Shown here in pieces: positions 1 to 11,766 of a stretch of 64,000 bases of DNA. The DNA lies in assembly GCA_905183005.1 (NCBI GenBank), contig CAJJDO010000024.1, positions 63,083 through 127,082 on the forward strand, written 5' to 3'. Origin of the DNA: Paramecium pentaurelia. Its lineage: Eukaryota; Ciliophora; Oligohymenophorea; Peniculida; Parameciidae. A program made the position numbers and the translations under genes. The notes beneath the pieces are model-generated. The model saw nothing but the letters and a program-made list of their open reading frames with translations. It had not been told where the DNA came from and searched no databases. Numbering within the stretch: position 1 is the stretch's first letter; each line of letters starts with the position of its first letter.

Positions 1-1
1 T

Positions 2-1123
2 CCTAATGAGAGATTATATTAGAATTTCTTAGAACCTGTATTAAATTAATTGAAATAAATAAGATAATCATTAGATACAAAGATGATGTAACCTGAATCA
101 TATAATATATTGAATCTTCAATTCAAAAATGGGTTGGATTTAATTTAAAATACAACATTTAATTCTATCATTTTTGAATCAGAAAGTTTAACTGAAGAAG
201 ATAAAATATTTGAAAAGTTTATAATTGATAGACCAGACAATAATCCATTCAAAAAATTAAAAAGATATAAATCTGAATCTAATCCAGTTGAAGAACCTTG
301 TAATTAAGGAGTAGGAAGAGTAGAAAAGATATCAATTGTAGCTGGACATAAAATGTGGTATCATGATCTAAGTTATGTAAGATTTAAACCAAGAAATTGG
401 GTAGTAGAACCAAGAAATGCTTGTATTATTTGTAAATGTCATCCAAAATTTGCTAGAATTAAAGAATTTTTGAATTGTAAATATGGAGATCTATATGGAC
501 CTGTTGCATTAGATCTCCATTTATTTGAAGCATTTAAAAAGGCTGTTGCTAATAGAAAAGAAAAATAATTTCTTGTAGAAAGAACTGGAATTTACTTTCA
601 TGATCTTTGTGTATATTGGTCTTCTATGGTGGATTGTGATGAAGTAAAAGGATCTATAGATTTCGAATCTTTATGTAATGCAGTAAGAATTGCTTATGAT
701 ACATTTTGTTATTTATGTAAGAGAAGAGGAGCAACTATGAAATGTAATAATAAAGAATGTAATGTTTGGATTCACTATTATTGTTGGAAAGAATTAGATC
801 CCTCTAATTAATATTTAGATAATGAAAGATTTAGAATGCTGTGTCATAGACATGCTTTAGGTTAAGATTATAAACCAGATTGGCTTTATTCTAATTAAAT
901 TGCATAAAGTATATCATCTTATTATTAACAATAAAAACCATAAAGACTCTAAAATTAAGTTAAAATTACACATAAAGAATAATATGAAGAAGATAATAAA
1001 TCAGATGATGATTAATAAATTAGAGATTAATATAAAAGAAAACCTATAGTTAAAGAATAATCAATTAAATCAGAATAATATTTTAATATTCCTGAACCTT
1101 ATGATTAAGATTTCATTTTATGA
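2..1123 (+). CDS. Extended PHD (ePHD) zinc-finger protein, 5'-truncated
   Basis: The frame is open from base 2 to the TGA at 1121-1123 with many TAA/TAG glutamine codons, so the true start lies before the window. The middle holds a Cys/His-rich region: NACIICKC, then FHDLCVYWSS, FCYLCKRRGA, CNNKECNVWIHYYCW and finally MLCHRHALG. This order of Cys pairs, the His-x2-Cys-x2-Trp block and the closing Cys-x2-His matches the extended PHD fold of JADE/PHF6/G2E3-type proteins. That fold usually sits in chromatin readers or E3 ligases. The tail after about residue 290 is polar and Gln/Lys-rich. A chromatin role is inferred from the domain; which family member it is cannot be told without the missing N-terminus. 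Confidence 0.75.
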
Positions 1124-2421
1124 TGTATGAATAATAATATAAGAATAGTACAATTCCTATTCATTTTATAATAAGTATATTAAATACTGTCATATTTTAT
1201 ATATTATAAATGTTCACTACCTATTAAATAGATTTATTTTCATTTCTTAAAATTGATTTAGATATTTTTATTAAATATATTAATTTTTAATATTAAAATA
1301 ATATATATCTAATGATTTATTTTAATAATAAAAAAAGATGGTTATTAAAATAATAACTAAATTATAGAGAGATTAGAAATTGTTGATTTTTTAAATGATA
1401 ATTGTTAATTAATTACATTTAAATAATTATATATTTAGTATTGTTTGAATTTACAAATATTAACTTTTTGAATATTAGGAATATATATTTTCTAATTATT
1501 TTTTCAAGCTTAAAAGAAGTAAAACTTTTAAAGAAGGAATTAAAAATATAAATGATATAATTCTATTTTTAAATAGAAATTGGAGTTTCAAAAAAAATCT
1601 TGTTTCATAAGATTCACTTAATTAAAATATTTAGTATTATTTAAATTGAATCTATTTAATATAAATATAATCTAATATATATAATTCCGATTATATATTA
1701 TTAAAATAGTTTTAAAAGATTGTTCACTTTTAATTAAAGATAATTAATACAATTGTAAGGCTTGGTTCGTATTTAAATTAATAATTATATAGATAACCTA
1801 GTTTTATAAGAATATCAATTAAAAGGTTATTAAAACATGTTGTATTAATTATAAACAGTCACTTTAGTATAAGATTTCTCAAATCTAATAATTTAATTTT
1901 TTGATTTATAAAAATTAATGAAATCAATTTTTCATTTTATTTCTTATAATTTTCATTTCATCTTCTTTTTTTATCATAGATAGTGAAATTATTACATATA
2001 AATAATTGTTAATTTACAGTATTGATGTCCAAGAATTATTAAATATTATTTTTCTTAATTAGAATATTCTACAAAAAAAGATAAATAATATCATAACTCT
2101 AAAGTAGTTAAAAATTTCTACTTTCATTAAAGAAACGATAATAAATATTTTAATTGTAATATATATATGTAAGAATAATTATAGTCGATAAAATTCTTAA
2201 ATTGAGAAGACTGTAGTGATATTCCTTTTAATTATGTCTTTCATACTTATAAATGATTTCTTTTGATTTAATATATAAAGGAATTTGAGTATATAAAACA
2301 TTTAAATTTAACAAAAGAGTTATATTTTAGTTATACTATTAAGTACATTCACTGCTAATCTAACAAATAAGTAAAGAAAGATGGAGAGTATAAATTATAT
2401 ATTATAAAATATAATATAATT
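1124..2421. other. Gene-poor AT-rich stretch
   Basis: About 1.3 kb between the stop of the ePHD gene and the stop of the SUMO gene (the flanking genes are convergent). I scanned both strands with TGA as the only stop. Short open stretches exist, as expected in such AT-rich DNA, but none has a recognisable start, intron pattern or protein-like composition. No tRNA-like cloverleaf or clear repeat was seen. Confidence 0.5.
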
Positions 2422-2739
2422 TCACATTATTTTCCAGCCACCAACTTATTCAATTACAACATCAATCTCATCTCCAGTTTCCATTCCAATCTAATATATA
2501 GAGATTTAAATATACATCTGCTGGTGTTTAAGTCTCTAAAATTCTTTCTCCATCAAATAAGAATCTCACATTTTAGATTTGGAGCTAAAATATTCACTTC
2601 ATAATACATTTTGCCTAGAACAATAGGCATCCATCAATTTCTTAAATTAAGTTGCCTTTTTGATTTTAAAGAAAACCTCTTCTCCATCTTGGGATTTGAC
2701 TTTTAAGTTTAAATATTCTGCTTATGATTGATCTGCCAT
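2422..2739 (-). CDS. SUMO: SUMO (small ubiquitin-like modifier) precursor
   Basis: Three exons give 89 aa once introns 2585-2607 (23 nt) and 2491-2515 (25 nt) are removed; all junctions are GT/AG and the frame is exact. The protein starts MADQSQAEYLNLKVKSQDG, has the beta-grasp core segment RFLFDGERI followed by TPADIGMETGDEIDVV, and ends EQVGGW plus three residues. This is the SUMO pattern, including the Gln before the Gly-Gly that is conserved for conjugation. The C-terminal tail after Gly-Gly is WKIM, so a SUMO protease must remove four residues before activation by E1/E2. SUMO is conjugated to lysines of nuclear and other proteins. Its 5' neighbour on the same strand is an unknown gene ending 132 bp upstream. 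Confidence 0.95.
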
Positions 2740-2871
2740 TTTTTGTTTATTAAAATAATTATTTTATTAATTAAAAGTGTTTATATATATTTTATATATA
2801 AATAGATGTAAATTCTTATTTATAATATAGAAACATAAACAATAAACAAAAATTACTTTAATGTGCTATCT

Positions 2872-3623
2872 TCATAGAGTTCTCGAATCGATCAAGGTTT
2901 TTAAAATTTATTAAAGATTATTTATTTATTTTCTTTCAGGTGAAGCCTAACATAATAATAAATGCTTTACCTCATCATTTTCCTTCATGTGGAATTACTG
3001 AACTTTACTATTTATTTCTTTTATCTCTTCAAAAATTTCTTAAAATAAAGTACTCTTAACATTGTTAACACATATAAAGGCTTCAAATAACTTGAAATAA
3101 CAATCTACTATTAGTTAATAAATATACATTTAAAAGTTGAATTTATATTCCTAGTATTTATTATCCATATGTTAAAGAGATGATTCACACATTCTTATGT
3201 ATATGTATGAACTATACAGTCATAGTTCATAATTTATGGACTCCAAGTTGAGCAATCGTCATTCGTACTTTGAGTCATTGTTTCACAATTATCTGCTAAA
3301 AATACTTTAAACATGAACTTACTGTATTCTATCATATTTTAAAGTCTTTTAGGACTTAAATATAAATCATCAATCATAATTAGAATAAAATGAGATTTTT
3401 AAGTGATCTAAGGTAGTTGAGGTTATTCGATGCAATCAAATGTAAATTATGAATTTACAATGAAACCATCAAAGTATTCATCTTCTTAGTTATATGTTTT
3501 TTTCTTTTATTATTTCTCCAACTTAACAATTTTCTAAAAGAATTTCCTATAAATTTATACATTTAAGTATTCTTCTTCTGAATTTGCATGCATACCTCCA
3601 CTTCTAAATCTCCTTACACTCAT
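2872..3623 (-). CDS. Uncharacterised protein, about 240 aa
   Basis: The reading starts MSVRRFRSGGMHANSEEEY and runs to TGA at 2872-2874. A 20-nt intron (3108-3127) is needed to keep the frame; a second GT/AG segment at 3296-3322 (27 nt, no in-frame TGA) is a probable intron whose removal leaves the frame unchanged. The C-terminal third is charged and likely helical (FEEIKEINSKVQ, then a Lys/Gln-rich end). The middle has several cysteines. I recognise no family. It lies 132 bp upstream of SUMO on the same strand. The intron-exon structure and sustained open frame support a real gene. Confidence 0.6.
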
Positions 3624-4087
3624 TCTTGAAAATTATGATTTTATTTCCTTTTATTTATTTATTTAAAAACACAATCATAAATATCAATTAATAATTGCTG
3701 AATGATAAAGTACTTTGAAATAATAGTAAAATCCAATTTTTCAATTTAATAAAAATTTCAAATATAGAATTCATTACAATATTGTTTGTATTTAACATAT
3801 AGATAATATTCAGAGTCTTCATAAATTAAACAATAAAAAAACACGACTAAACTAAGTTAATTGTTAAAATAATTTTTTATATTTTCTTAAACCTAATAAA
3901 CATAATAAAGTTATAAAACTTATAAAAATTAGGTTTTATATAGAAATGGCTATTACAAAATCTTAAAAATAAATAGAAAATTAGACAAAATATTATTTTT
4001 ATATTTAAAGATGGTTTATTTATTTTTATAATATATAATCAATTTATATAGTTTAACATAAATTAGATCTATATTTAGAATATTTTT
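3624..4087. other. Intergenic region without visible gene
   Basis: About 460 bp between the start of the unknown gene and the stop of the first small acylated-type gene, both on the minus strand. It is AT-rich with long A and T runs. It presumably contains the promoter of the gene starting at 3623 and the 3' end of the next gene. No ORF with coding character was found. Confidence 0.45.
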
Positions 4088-4303
4088 TCATTCAAGTAAA
4101 GAACAATTATTTGATTAGACTGGTATTTCTTTTATTCTTCTATTAACTATAGGATTTTTAAATGGATTAAAACTTCCTTTTTAATTAGTTTTCTCTCTCA
4201 AAATAGCTTGACTATCATGAGACATTCGCACTTTAAACATGGTTTCAGATAATTCTCCATCATTTGAAACATTTTTTTATTTTTGAGCAGCACAAGTTCC
4301 CAT
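4088..4303 (-). CDS. Small protein with N-terminal acylation motif (paralogue 1)
   Basis: Intronless, 71 aa, beginning MGTCAAQKQKN and ending with TGA at 4088-4090. Gly2 with Cys4 is the typical signature for N-myristoylation plus palmitoylation, which would anchor it to a membrane. The C-terminal half contains ILREKTNQ, then NPFKNPIVNRRIKEIP. The next gene (4453-4647) has the same layout and a matching block, so the two are tandem paralogues. Function unknown; the shared Asn-Pro/Asn-Arg-Arg motif could be a binding element. The acylation is inferred from sequence only. Confidence 0.7.
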
Positions 4304-4452
4304 TTTTTTTATATTTAATTAATTGATCAAGATATTAATTAATATATATACGTAATGAAAAATATACTAAAAATGAGAATTGTAAAATGTAGAGTACCTA
4401 AAAAGGGAAATTAATAAAAAGATATCAATAAACAATATATAAATAAAATCAA

Positions 4453-4647
4453 TCAGGCTGGAGTCTATTTAAGCCTTCTATTAAGAATTGGATTTCTGTA
4501 TGGATTATATAATTCTTAAGATTAAGTTTTTTCTCTTATTAAAGCTTCAATATCATTCTTCTCAGGTCCTTTATTGATAACTTTTGCAAAGGACCCTTAT
4601 AATTTTGTGTCTATTTGATTTTTTGTTTTTGATTTACAAATTCCCAT
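4453..4647 (-). CDS. Small protein with N-terminal acylation motif (paralogue 2)
   Basis: Intronless, 64 aa, beginning MGICKSKTKN and stopping at TGA 4453-4455. It shares with its downstream neighbour the sequence IREKT and then NPYRNPILNRRLKQTP (neighbour: NPFKNPIVNRRIKEIP). Gly2/Cys4 again suggests dual acylation. The conservation of the C-terminal block against a diverged middle argues that both copies are functional genes. A DHHC palmitoyltransferase is encoded at 33541-34464, but no specific link is shown. Confidence 0.7.
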
Positions 4648-4792
4648 ATCAGTTTGGTTTATTTTAATATATTTTTTAATAAATTCAATTTTACATCATA
4701 AATAGGTCAGATTAATAATGACGTAACTCTGAAAATGATTTTCAAAATATCATTTTAATTGAATTTAGATTAATTATTTATTTTAAATTAAC

Positions 4793-7700
4793 TCATAAAT
4801 AACTATCCTTACTTGATCCTTATTTTAATCCACTCTAACTTTGAGATAGATTAGAATTAATCAAACTTCTTTTTTAATTTAATTCAAAGTGTGGCATTTC
4901 CATCTCTGATATTTGTTCCTTGAGTTTTTTTTCTAATTTTAATATTTTAGCTGAATCTAATTATTATTTTTATCTGGCCTATCTTTTCATATAGTTCAAT
5001 AAAGTATCTTTTGATGCTTTAATTGTAAACATCAATAAATCAAGAATAAACATTGATAATACAGACAATGCAAGACTTAAATAAAAGGCATAACTTGAAA
5101 ATAACATCTAAGTAGTTCCATATATTGCAGATTTAGGAATAATATTAGACACCCACATATAGGCAAAATAAGTACCTAAACTGGTTCCTAAATATGCAAC
5201 CCATGTAATTATAGTCCAAAATTGAGTATTTAAAGCTAATTTTAATGTAACAAGCTAATATTAAATTTAATTGATTACTATCATGATAGCAGTAGACATA
5301 GACATACTAAAGAACCATAAATCATTATTATATCCAGTTTATTTAATAAATGTAGTATCATTTAATTCAAAGTAAAATGAAAAGAAACATGCTAATCCTT
5401 AAAAAATTCCAATTGAAAACCATTTAAAAAATCTAAAAATATTAAAATTTATATACTTTTCACTTGTAAAAATAGTATTTTTTTATCCAATATAATAAAG
5501 TAATGGATAACTTTATCTAAGTATATCATTTTCTTCTTCTCCTTCAGTTATTCTTTTACTTCCTAATATTGTTTGTTTTCTTTATTGTGTATAGAAAACA
5601 TCTTCATCAAAAATGGCTCTTATGACTACAGGTAAGAATGTAAATACTGTATTGTAAAATGAGACAAAGCTAAATTAAATGATTAAAATATATTACAATT
5701 CATCAAAAACACTAGTTCCAGTTAATCCACAAAAGAAGGCAAAATAGAATTGAGGGATAGTAAAAATGATATTTTTGTAAAAGAAGTATAAAATCATTTC
5801 AGAAATACGAATATAATTTTATCTTCCATGATATAAAACTAATTTCCAAAGACATTTAAATTAACCAATAGCATAATTACTGGCTTAAACAGCTCTCATA
5901 CCTTCTTGTCCATATATTCCAATACCAATATGTGCCTCTTAGATCATATTAACATCATTAGCACCATCACCAACAGCTAGAGTAATCTTTCCTAATTCAT
6001 TTTTCACTAATCTAACCATGTCAGCTTTTTATTTTGGTGTAACACGACAACAAATAACAGTATGTAGATGAGGAGCTAGTAAGATTAAATATTTAGTTAG
6101 ATTATCATTCTCACTTAATTCAGCCAAAACAATACCTTCTATAATCATAGCTCTCTTTGTATCAGGTTTCTATATAACATGATCTGCAATTTAATTAAAT
6201 ATAGAGAGTATATCACAACCAGGAGTTAAAAAGAAAACATCCATTTATTCTTATAACAAATTACAAGATCTACCAATATTTTCAGCAGTTTCTAATTTAT
6301 CTCCTGTCAACATCCATACATTTATATTTGCTTTAAGAAAATCAGCTAATGTTTCTGGAACATCTTCTTATAATTTATCTTCTACAGCTGTAGCTCCTAT
6401 AAGTGTTAAATTCCTTTCAATTTGATTAATTAATTCAGTTTATTATTTTTCAGTATCATTACCACCTAGAGTATCATTCATAGCTTATGAAAATTAATTA
6501 AATTATCTTTCATCAAGAACCCTCATAGCTAAACATAAAGTTCTCAATCCTTTCCTTGAGAACATATCCAATTTTTTATCAATACCAGCTAGAAATGGTT
6601 AATTTGGAGCCAATCTTTCTTTGATGATTGCATCAGCTCCTTTGGTATATAATTTAATCACACCCTTATGTTTAATAATTACAGACATTCTCTTTCTATC
6701 ACTATTAAATTCAAAAGAAAATAAGAGTTCAACTTTTTCTTTAACTCCAAGAACATCTATTTCCATCATTCCCATGGTAATTCCTTTATAGATAATATTT
6801 AATCTTCTAGCTGCATCTACTAATGCTATTTCATCTGGAGAAGGTCCTTAATAATTGAATGTGCCATCATCTTATAATTCAAGAACACATTCATGACAAG
6901 TGGCTAACAACATTAGATTTTCTTTTACTAAATCTCCTTAATTTCTGATTATATATGTATCTACATTAAGATCTATATTAGGATTCTTAATAGGATCAGT
7001 TTCAGTAATAATAGATTAAATGACTGCACCAGAGAATGTATATTCAATGCCTGCTTTTTCATTAACAACTGTAGATCTTCTTTAATGTAAAGTACTTTGT
7101 CTTCTTAATATCTAATTACCAACAAATGTACTCATTTCATGTTTATCAAACATTGATACATCTCCATAGATTTCATTTCCACAAACAGATATTTTAAATT
7201 CCATTTTATTACAAGTTAATGTTCCTGTTTTATCAGAAAATACATATTGAACTTATCCTAATTCTTCATTAATAGTTGTACTAAACACTTTAACATATTT
7301 ATCATTTTCAGCAGTATACATTTCCTTATCTTTTTACATAAATATTCCTTAACCTACTTTGACAAATTCCAAAGATACTATTAAACTTATAGGTATTAGA
7401 GTATTTAAAAGTAGAAAATAGGCAGCAAAAGTCATTAATGAAGCCAGAGCACAATTTGGAATGTCTGGATTATATATTTTATCATCCCCATTATAAGATT
7501 CATAACCAGAAAAATTTCTACTAAAATAATCAAAATTGATTTTATTAATGTCACAATTAATTCCATATATTATTGCTAATATTAAACAAATAAATGCTTG
7601 CATAATTAAGATGTAAATAATTCTGACATTAATCAATTTATCTATATTGCTCATTTTATTTTTTTGTTCTTCTGAATTTCTCATTACTTTTGTATCTATT

Positions 7701-8424
7701 CCTGTATAAACAACAACACCTATAACCCATTTTACATTTTTCAATTTTGATCCTCTTAATAAGAAATTCTTATGAGTTAATTGAATCTTCTTACTCTCCA
7801 AAAATAATGTTCCATCAAAATTATAAAGTAATTAGTTTGGGTTTATACATTCTATTATTCCTTGTCTACATTCTATAGTTTAAGTTTCTTTAACTGCTTA
7901 TTTTGGTTTCAAATTCTTTTCCCCATCTAAAGATGATGTTTCAATAAAGCAGATCCCATCTTATGATGTTTATAAAACAACTAAATCAGCTGAAATTATT
8001 TCTAATTCATCAATTTTTATTATGTCTCCTATTAATACATCTTTCCATGTTTTTTTAACAAAACCTCCATTAGTCCATATTGTAGTTGGAGATGAATTTA
8101 ATTCATTATCACTAAGATGTTTTTAATAATCTTCATATCCATCTCTTAGCATAGACAAAGATACAACAAAGAGTAAAGGTGCAATAGAATTTATTGGACT
8201 AAAGGGAGAGATGGATTTAAAAAAGGACAATATTGCAATGATAAGAAAATAAATGTTTGCCATTCTCTAGAATTGCAATGCTAATGAATATGGAAGGAAA
8301 GTAATTAGATTATACCTCATTTAAGATAGATTGGATACCTGCTTGTTTGTATAAAGTTTGTTGGGTAATTAAATTGTTTATTTTCCAACTGTTGCTCTAC
8401 TCCAAAGAAAAGTTTACGTTCCAT
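4793..8424 (-). CDS. P4-ATPase phospholipid flippase
   Basis: About 1,202 aa after removal of one 23-nt intron (8316-8338), whose removal restores the N-terminal TSRYNLITFLP motif. P4-ATPases flip phospholipids to the cytosolic leaflet. Visible landmarks: PISL in TM4 (LNTLIPISLIVSLEFVKVGQ), the phosphorylation site SDKTGTLTCNKM (Asp near 7234), TKGAD-type nucleotide-binding segment (LYTKGADAIIKERL), MLTGDKLETA, and the hinge GDGANDVNMI followed by GIYGQEGMRA. PISL and the long C-terminal set of TM segments separate it from P-type cation pumps. The C-terminus carries a Lys/Glu-rich coil. Usual partners are CDC50 proteins, none of which is in the window. Confidence 0.95.
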
Positions 8425-8952
8425 TCTTTAATTATATAAATTTATTCCATATAATTTTTATCAAATTCTTGAAAGGAATATCTTTATAATATAATTTCTA
8501 TAATATTAGTAAATTACAATAGAAATATCAATAATAAATTATTAAATTAATAATTTAAAGGAGTTAATTCAGCATTTTTTATTCATTTATTTGCCATTCA
8601 TATTGATAAATTTATGATCTTTTATTTTTGTACATTTATTTAATCAATATAAAAAAAACTAAACTTTAAAAAATATACTGAATTAATTGAAAATATCAAT
8701 CCATCAACATGAAAAATTAACATAATTAAAATAAAAGATATGTTTCTTCATCATTTTTAAAGTTTACTCTTATGACAATAGTATTATTTTCCATAATTTA
8801 AGTTTAAATTAAGTATACTAACATCTGTAAATTTGAAAGAGGGATTAAAATTATACAATCAATATAAAAAATTTGAGTGATAACTAAATGAAATAAATTA
8901 GAAATGTATTTAAAATAAGTAGTGAATGATATATAACTGAATTATTTACAAA
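8425..8952. other. Intergenic region without visible gene
   Basis: About 530 bp between the flippase start codon and the stop of the next minus-strand gene. It should contain the flippase promoter. AT-rich, no coding-like frame on either strand. Confidence 0.45.
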
Positions 8953-10976
8953 TCATAAGCTGTTAAATTAAATACTATCTGCCAATTCCATAAAGGATAC
9001 ACACATCGTTGGAAACTTATCCTAAAAATCTTAATCTTATTACAATGTTCTAATAATTTCAGCCGCAATTAATAATTAAGTATGTATTGATTTTTTAAAC
9101 TTTTTATCCTATAGTAATAAATACTCATCATCTTATTAAGGTGGTCTTATTAATCCTTTATTTCTTAATTCTCTTCTTATTGTATTTTAAATTATTATTT
9201 AGCAATTATTTTTTTATGCAAATAATGATTTCAACTAATCTCTAGTCTTTTATTTTAATTAATCCAAACTTCCTACTAATTACAATAGTTAGCATAGTTA
9301 TTTAAATTGTTTCAAACCTTATTCTGGATGGAAACTATTTGGATTTGTTAGTATCATTTAATGTGAATCACCAAGAACCATTTTTGATGACTAAGTTTAA
9401 TGACTCTTATTAGTCTAATGTTTCTTACTGCAAGTCTGCCCCATAAAATTTAATTTTATCTATATTTTAATTAGGTTTAATATATTAATTCAATTATATT
9501 TGGAAAGTTTAGATTTTTTCTTTAAAATAATATCATCACTCCTTAATTGTTGTTTCATTAATTTATCAACATCTTTGTCTATCTTATATTATTCATAAAG
9601 TTTCTCCATTTCATCAAATAAAGATTTGCCATTACTAAATAACTATTCTCCCTCTTTCTCTAATCTCATGTATTCTAAATGTAATAAATGAATAAATAAC
9701 TTTTCTCATAGATCTATTAATAAATAGGGTTCTTCGAAGTAAATTCATATATATTTTTGGCTTAATTTGTCATCATATTATATTGATTTTAATGAGGTAT
9801 CAATTTAAATTGATCATATTACATAAATGATCCCTAAATCCATTATTTATCAAAGTCCAATTTCTTCCAATATTCTTTTAATTATTTCTGTTTTGTAGGT
9901 CTTATTATGAAAAAATATTCACTAAATAATTTAGATTATAATTCTAAATTCTCACTTAAAACTATTTAATTTTTAAGAATTTTTTAAACTGATTCTTAAT
10001 CACTAATGTTTAGTATAATTTTAACATCCTTTAATTCAGTTAATAATGATAGACAATAAATTTTCCAAGCTACAATCAAATTGTCATCTTCATACTTATA
10101 AGTTTATAATTCATTTCGTATTTTATTTCTAATCTATTTTATTTATTTCATTTATTCATTATGTTCTTCTAAAATATATGAGATTTCACTCCATTTTCTA
10201 TCAACTTCAGAACAACCAGTCCATTTTAATTTAAAATTAAATTTCTTTTCTTAATCTTCTTCATTATTATTGTTCATAATTTTAGGTTTAATTTTTGAAC
10301 GATCTAATTTAATATTATAATAATAATCTTCTTCTTCTGATGTTCTTTTTTTTCCTGGATGATACAATAATACTAAACTATTCATTTTTGCTCTCATTCT
10401 ATAGGAATCATTCCCAATAGGAATAACATCAAGATCTCGATATAATTTTCGACCCCATTAATCTGCTTCATTTTCATATTGATAATTCTTATCAATAATT
10501 GTTAATAACTCAAATTCTAATTCCTTTAAATGTTCATAAAATTAATCTGCATTATGTAATCCTTTATGAATTTTACTCATATTATATTCAATATTGGTAA
10601 ATGCTTCAATCTTTTCAGGTGGAGATAAATTGTTTAAGTAAATTTATGATTGTTCCCTCATAGTCTTTAATTTATCATAAATATCCTTGGCTTTGAGACG
10701 TTCTTCTGGAAATAATTGTTTTGCATTTTATACATATTCAACATATTCCTTAAGAATTATAGCAAACCAATGAAACCTAAGTTCTTTACAGGAACCTAAA
10801 TTGTAAATGAAAGTAGGATTCTTATCAACAGATTCATCTGGATTAGTGAAACTGAAATGTACATTCATTCCTTTTGAATTTCCCTTGTTACAAAGCGAAA
10901 CTCCCCAAGTCCATAATTTATAAGCTTCTATTAATTTAGGATTATTGAGAAGATGAGCTTTAGTAATATTGATCAT
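8953..10976 (-). CDS. Uncharacterised, mostly helical protein, 665 aa
   Basis: The frame starts MINITKAHLLNNPKL, and there is no earlier in-frame ATG. A 26-nt intron at 9675-9700 joins LNQQIYEK-type sequence to KYMRLEKEGEQLFSNG, and the total is then exactly 666 codons. The protein is rich in Lys, Glu and Gln with long amphipathic helices throughout and no membrane segments. An aromatic motif near residue 65 reads ELRFHWFAIILKEYVEYV. I do not recognise a family; a BRO1-like or other helical-bundle adaptor is possible but weak. Its start codon faces the plus-strand gene that begins near 11191. Confidence 0.65.
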
Positions 10977-11190
10977 ATTAATTCTCCTAGAAATAACTTT
11001 ATTCTGTAATAGATCTAGTTCTCTTAGACATTGAGATTACAATAAAAAAAGCTATTGAAATATGAATACAAAAATTACTTGATCAAAGGCTATGATATGT
11101 ATTTATTTCATATTATTATAGATGTTTTTGTTGATTGATTACTGGACATCTTTAGCACTAATGCATCCCATAATTAATAATAATATTAAT

Positions 11191-11721
11191 ATGTCTACAG
11201 CATCATGTGTTGATCCACGCTACTTCACAAGGTACCATGCAAATGGAGCAGGTATTACATTTAATCTAAATATGAAGGCAGAGACTACTATGTATAATAT
11301 TCTAATGGTGGTCTATTAAAAGATAGTCAAACTCATTTTGATGGAGTATATGAAAGAGCAGGATTAGGAAAGAAGGAAGTACAAGTAAGTTTGCCTAGTA
11401 TAACACCCAAATTCTAACATTATCCTAATGATGGTTCAGGAAGGGATTTTTATATTACGTAGAAATTGATTATAAAATGACAGATGTAATGAAGGTGGTT
11501 AGTTGTAAAATTAAAGGAAGTTCAATTATTTATTAAATTTACGATCTTATAACAAAATGCCTGAAGAACCGTTATAAAATGATTTTCTTCGTAGAACTTG
11601 TTATACTACAAAGAGATAAGTGTTAAAATCAAGGCAATTACAAAAGTATAATTTAACTTAGTATTTCAGCTAATAAAGACAATTAACTTTGAAGTTATGC
11701 AGTCCAAAAAGCGTAAAGTGA
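11191..11721 (+). CDS. Putative axonemal (microtubule inner) protein with GxGRDxY motifs
   Basis: Three exons (introns 11252-11277 and 11459-11483) give 159 aa from MSTASCVDPRYFTRYHANG. An in-frame ATG at 11122 would add 23 residues; I prefer 11191 because protein-like composition starts there. After splicing two parallel motifs appear: NGAGRDYYVQYSNGG and, about 40 residues on, NDGSGRDFYITCNEGG. Short repeated G-S/A-G-R-D-x-Y-I/V blocks like these occur in several ciliary microtubule-binding proteins, so an axonemal role is a reasonable inference rather than a proven assignment. The C-terminus is basic and Gln-rich. The next plus-strand gene begins 45 bp downstream. Confidence 0.6.
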
Positions 11722-11766
11722 CTTAGATAATTTTGAATAATAATTAATAAAATATACATAATCGTT

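Noticed and set aside
2585..2607. Retained intron explaining a truncated SUMO
   Set aside because: It contains an in-frame TGA and splicing restores the conserved SUMO core, so it is an ordinary intron.
11122..11190. Longer start for the MIP-like gene
   Set aside because: In frame, but the added residues look like translated AT-rich leader; kept only as an alternative.
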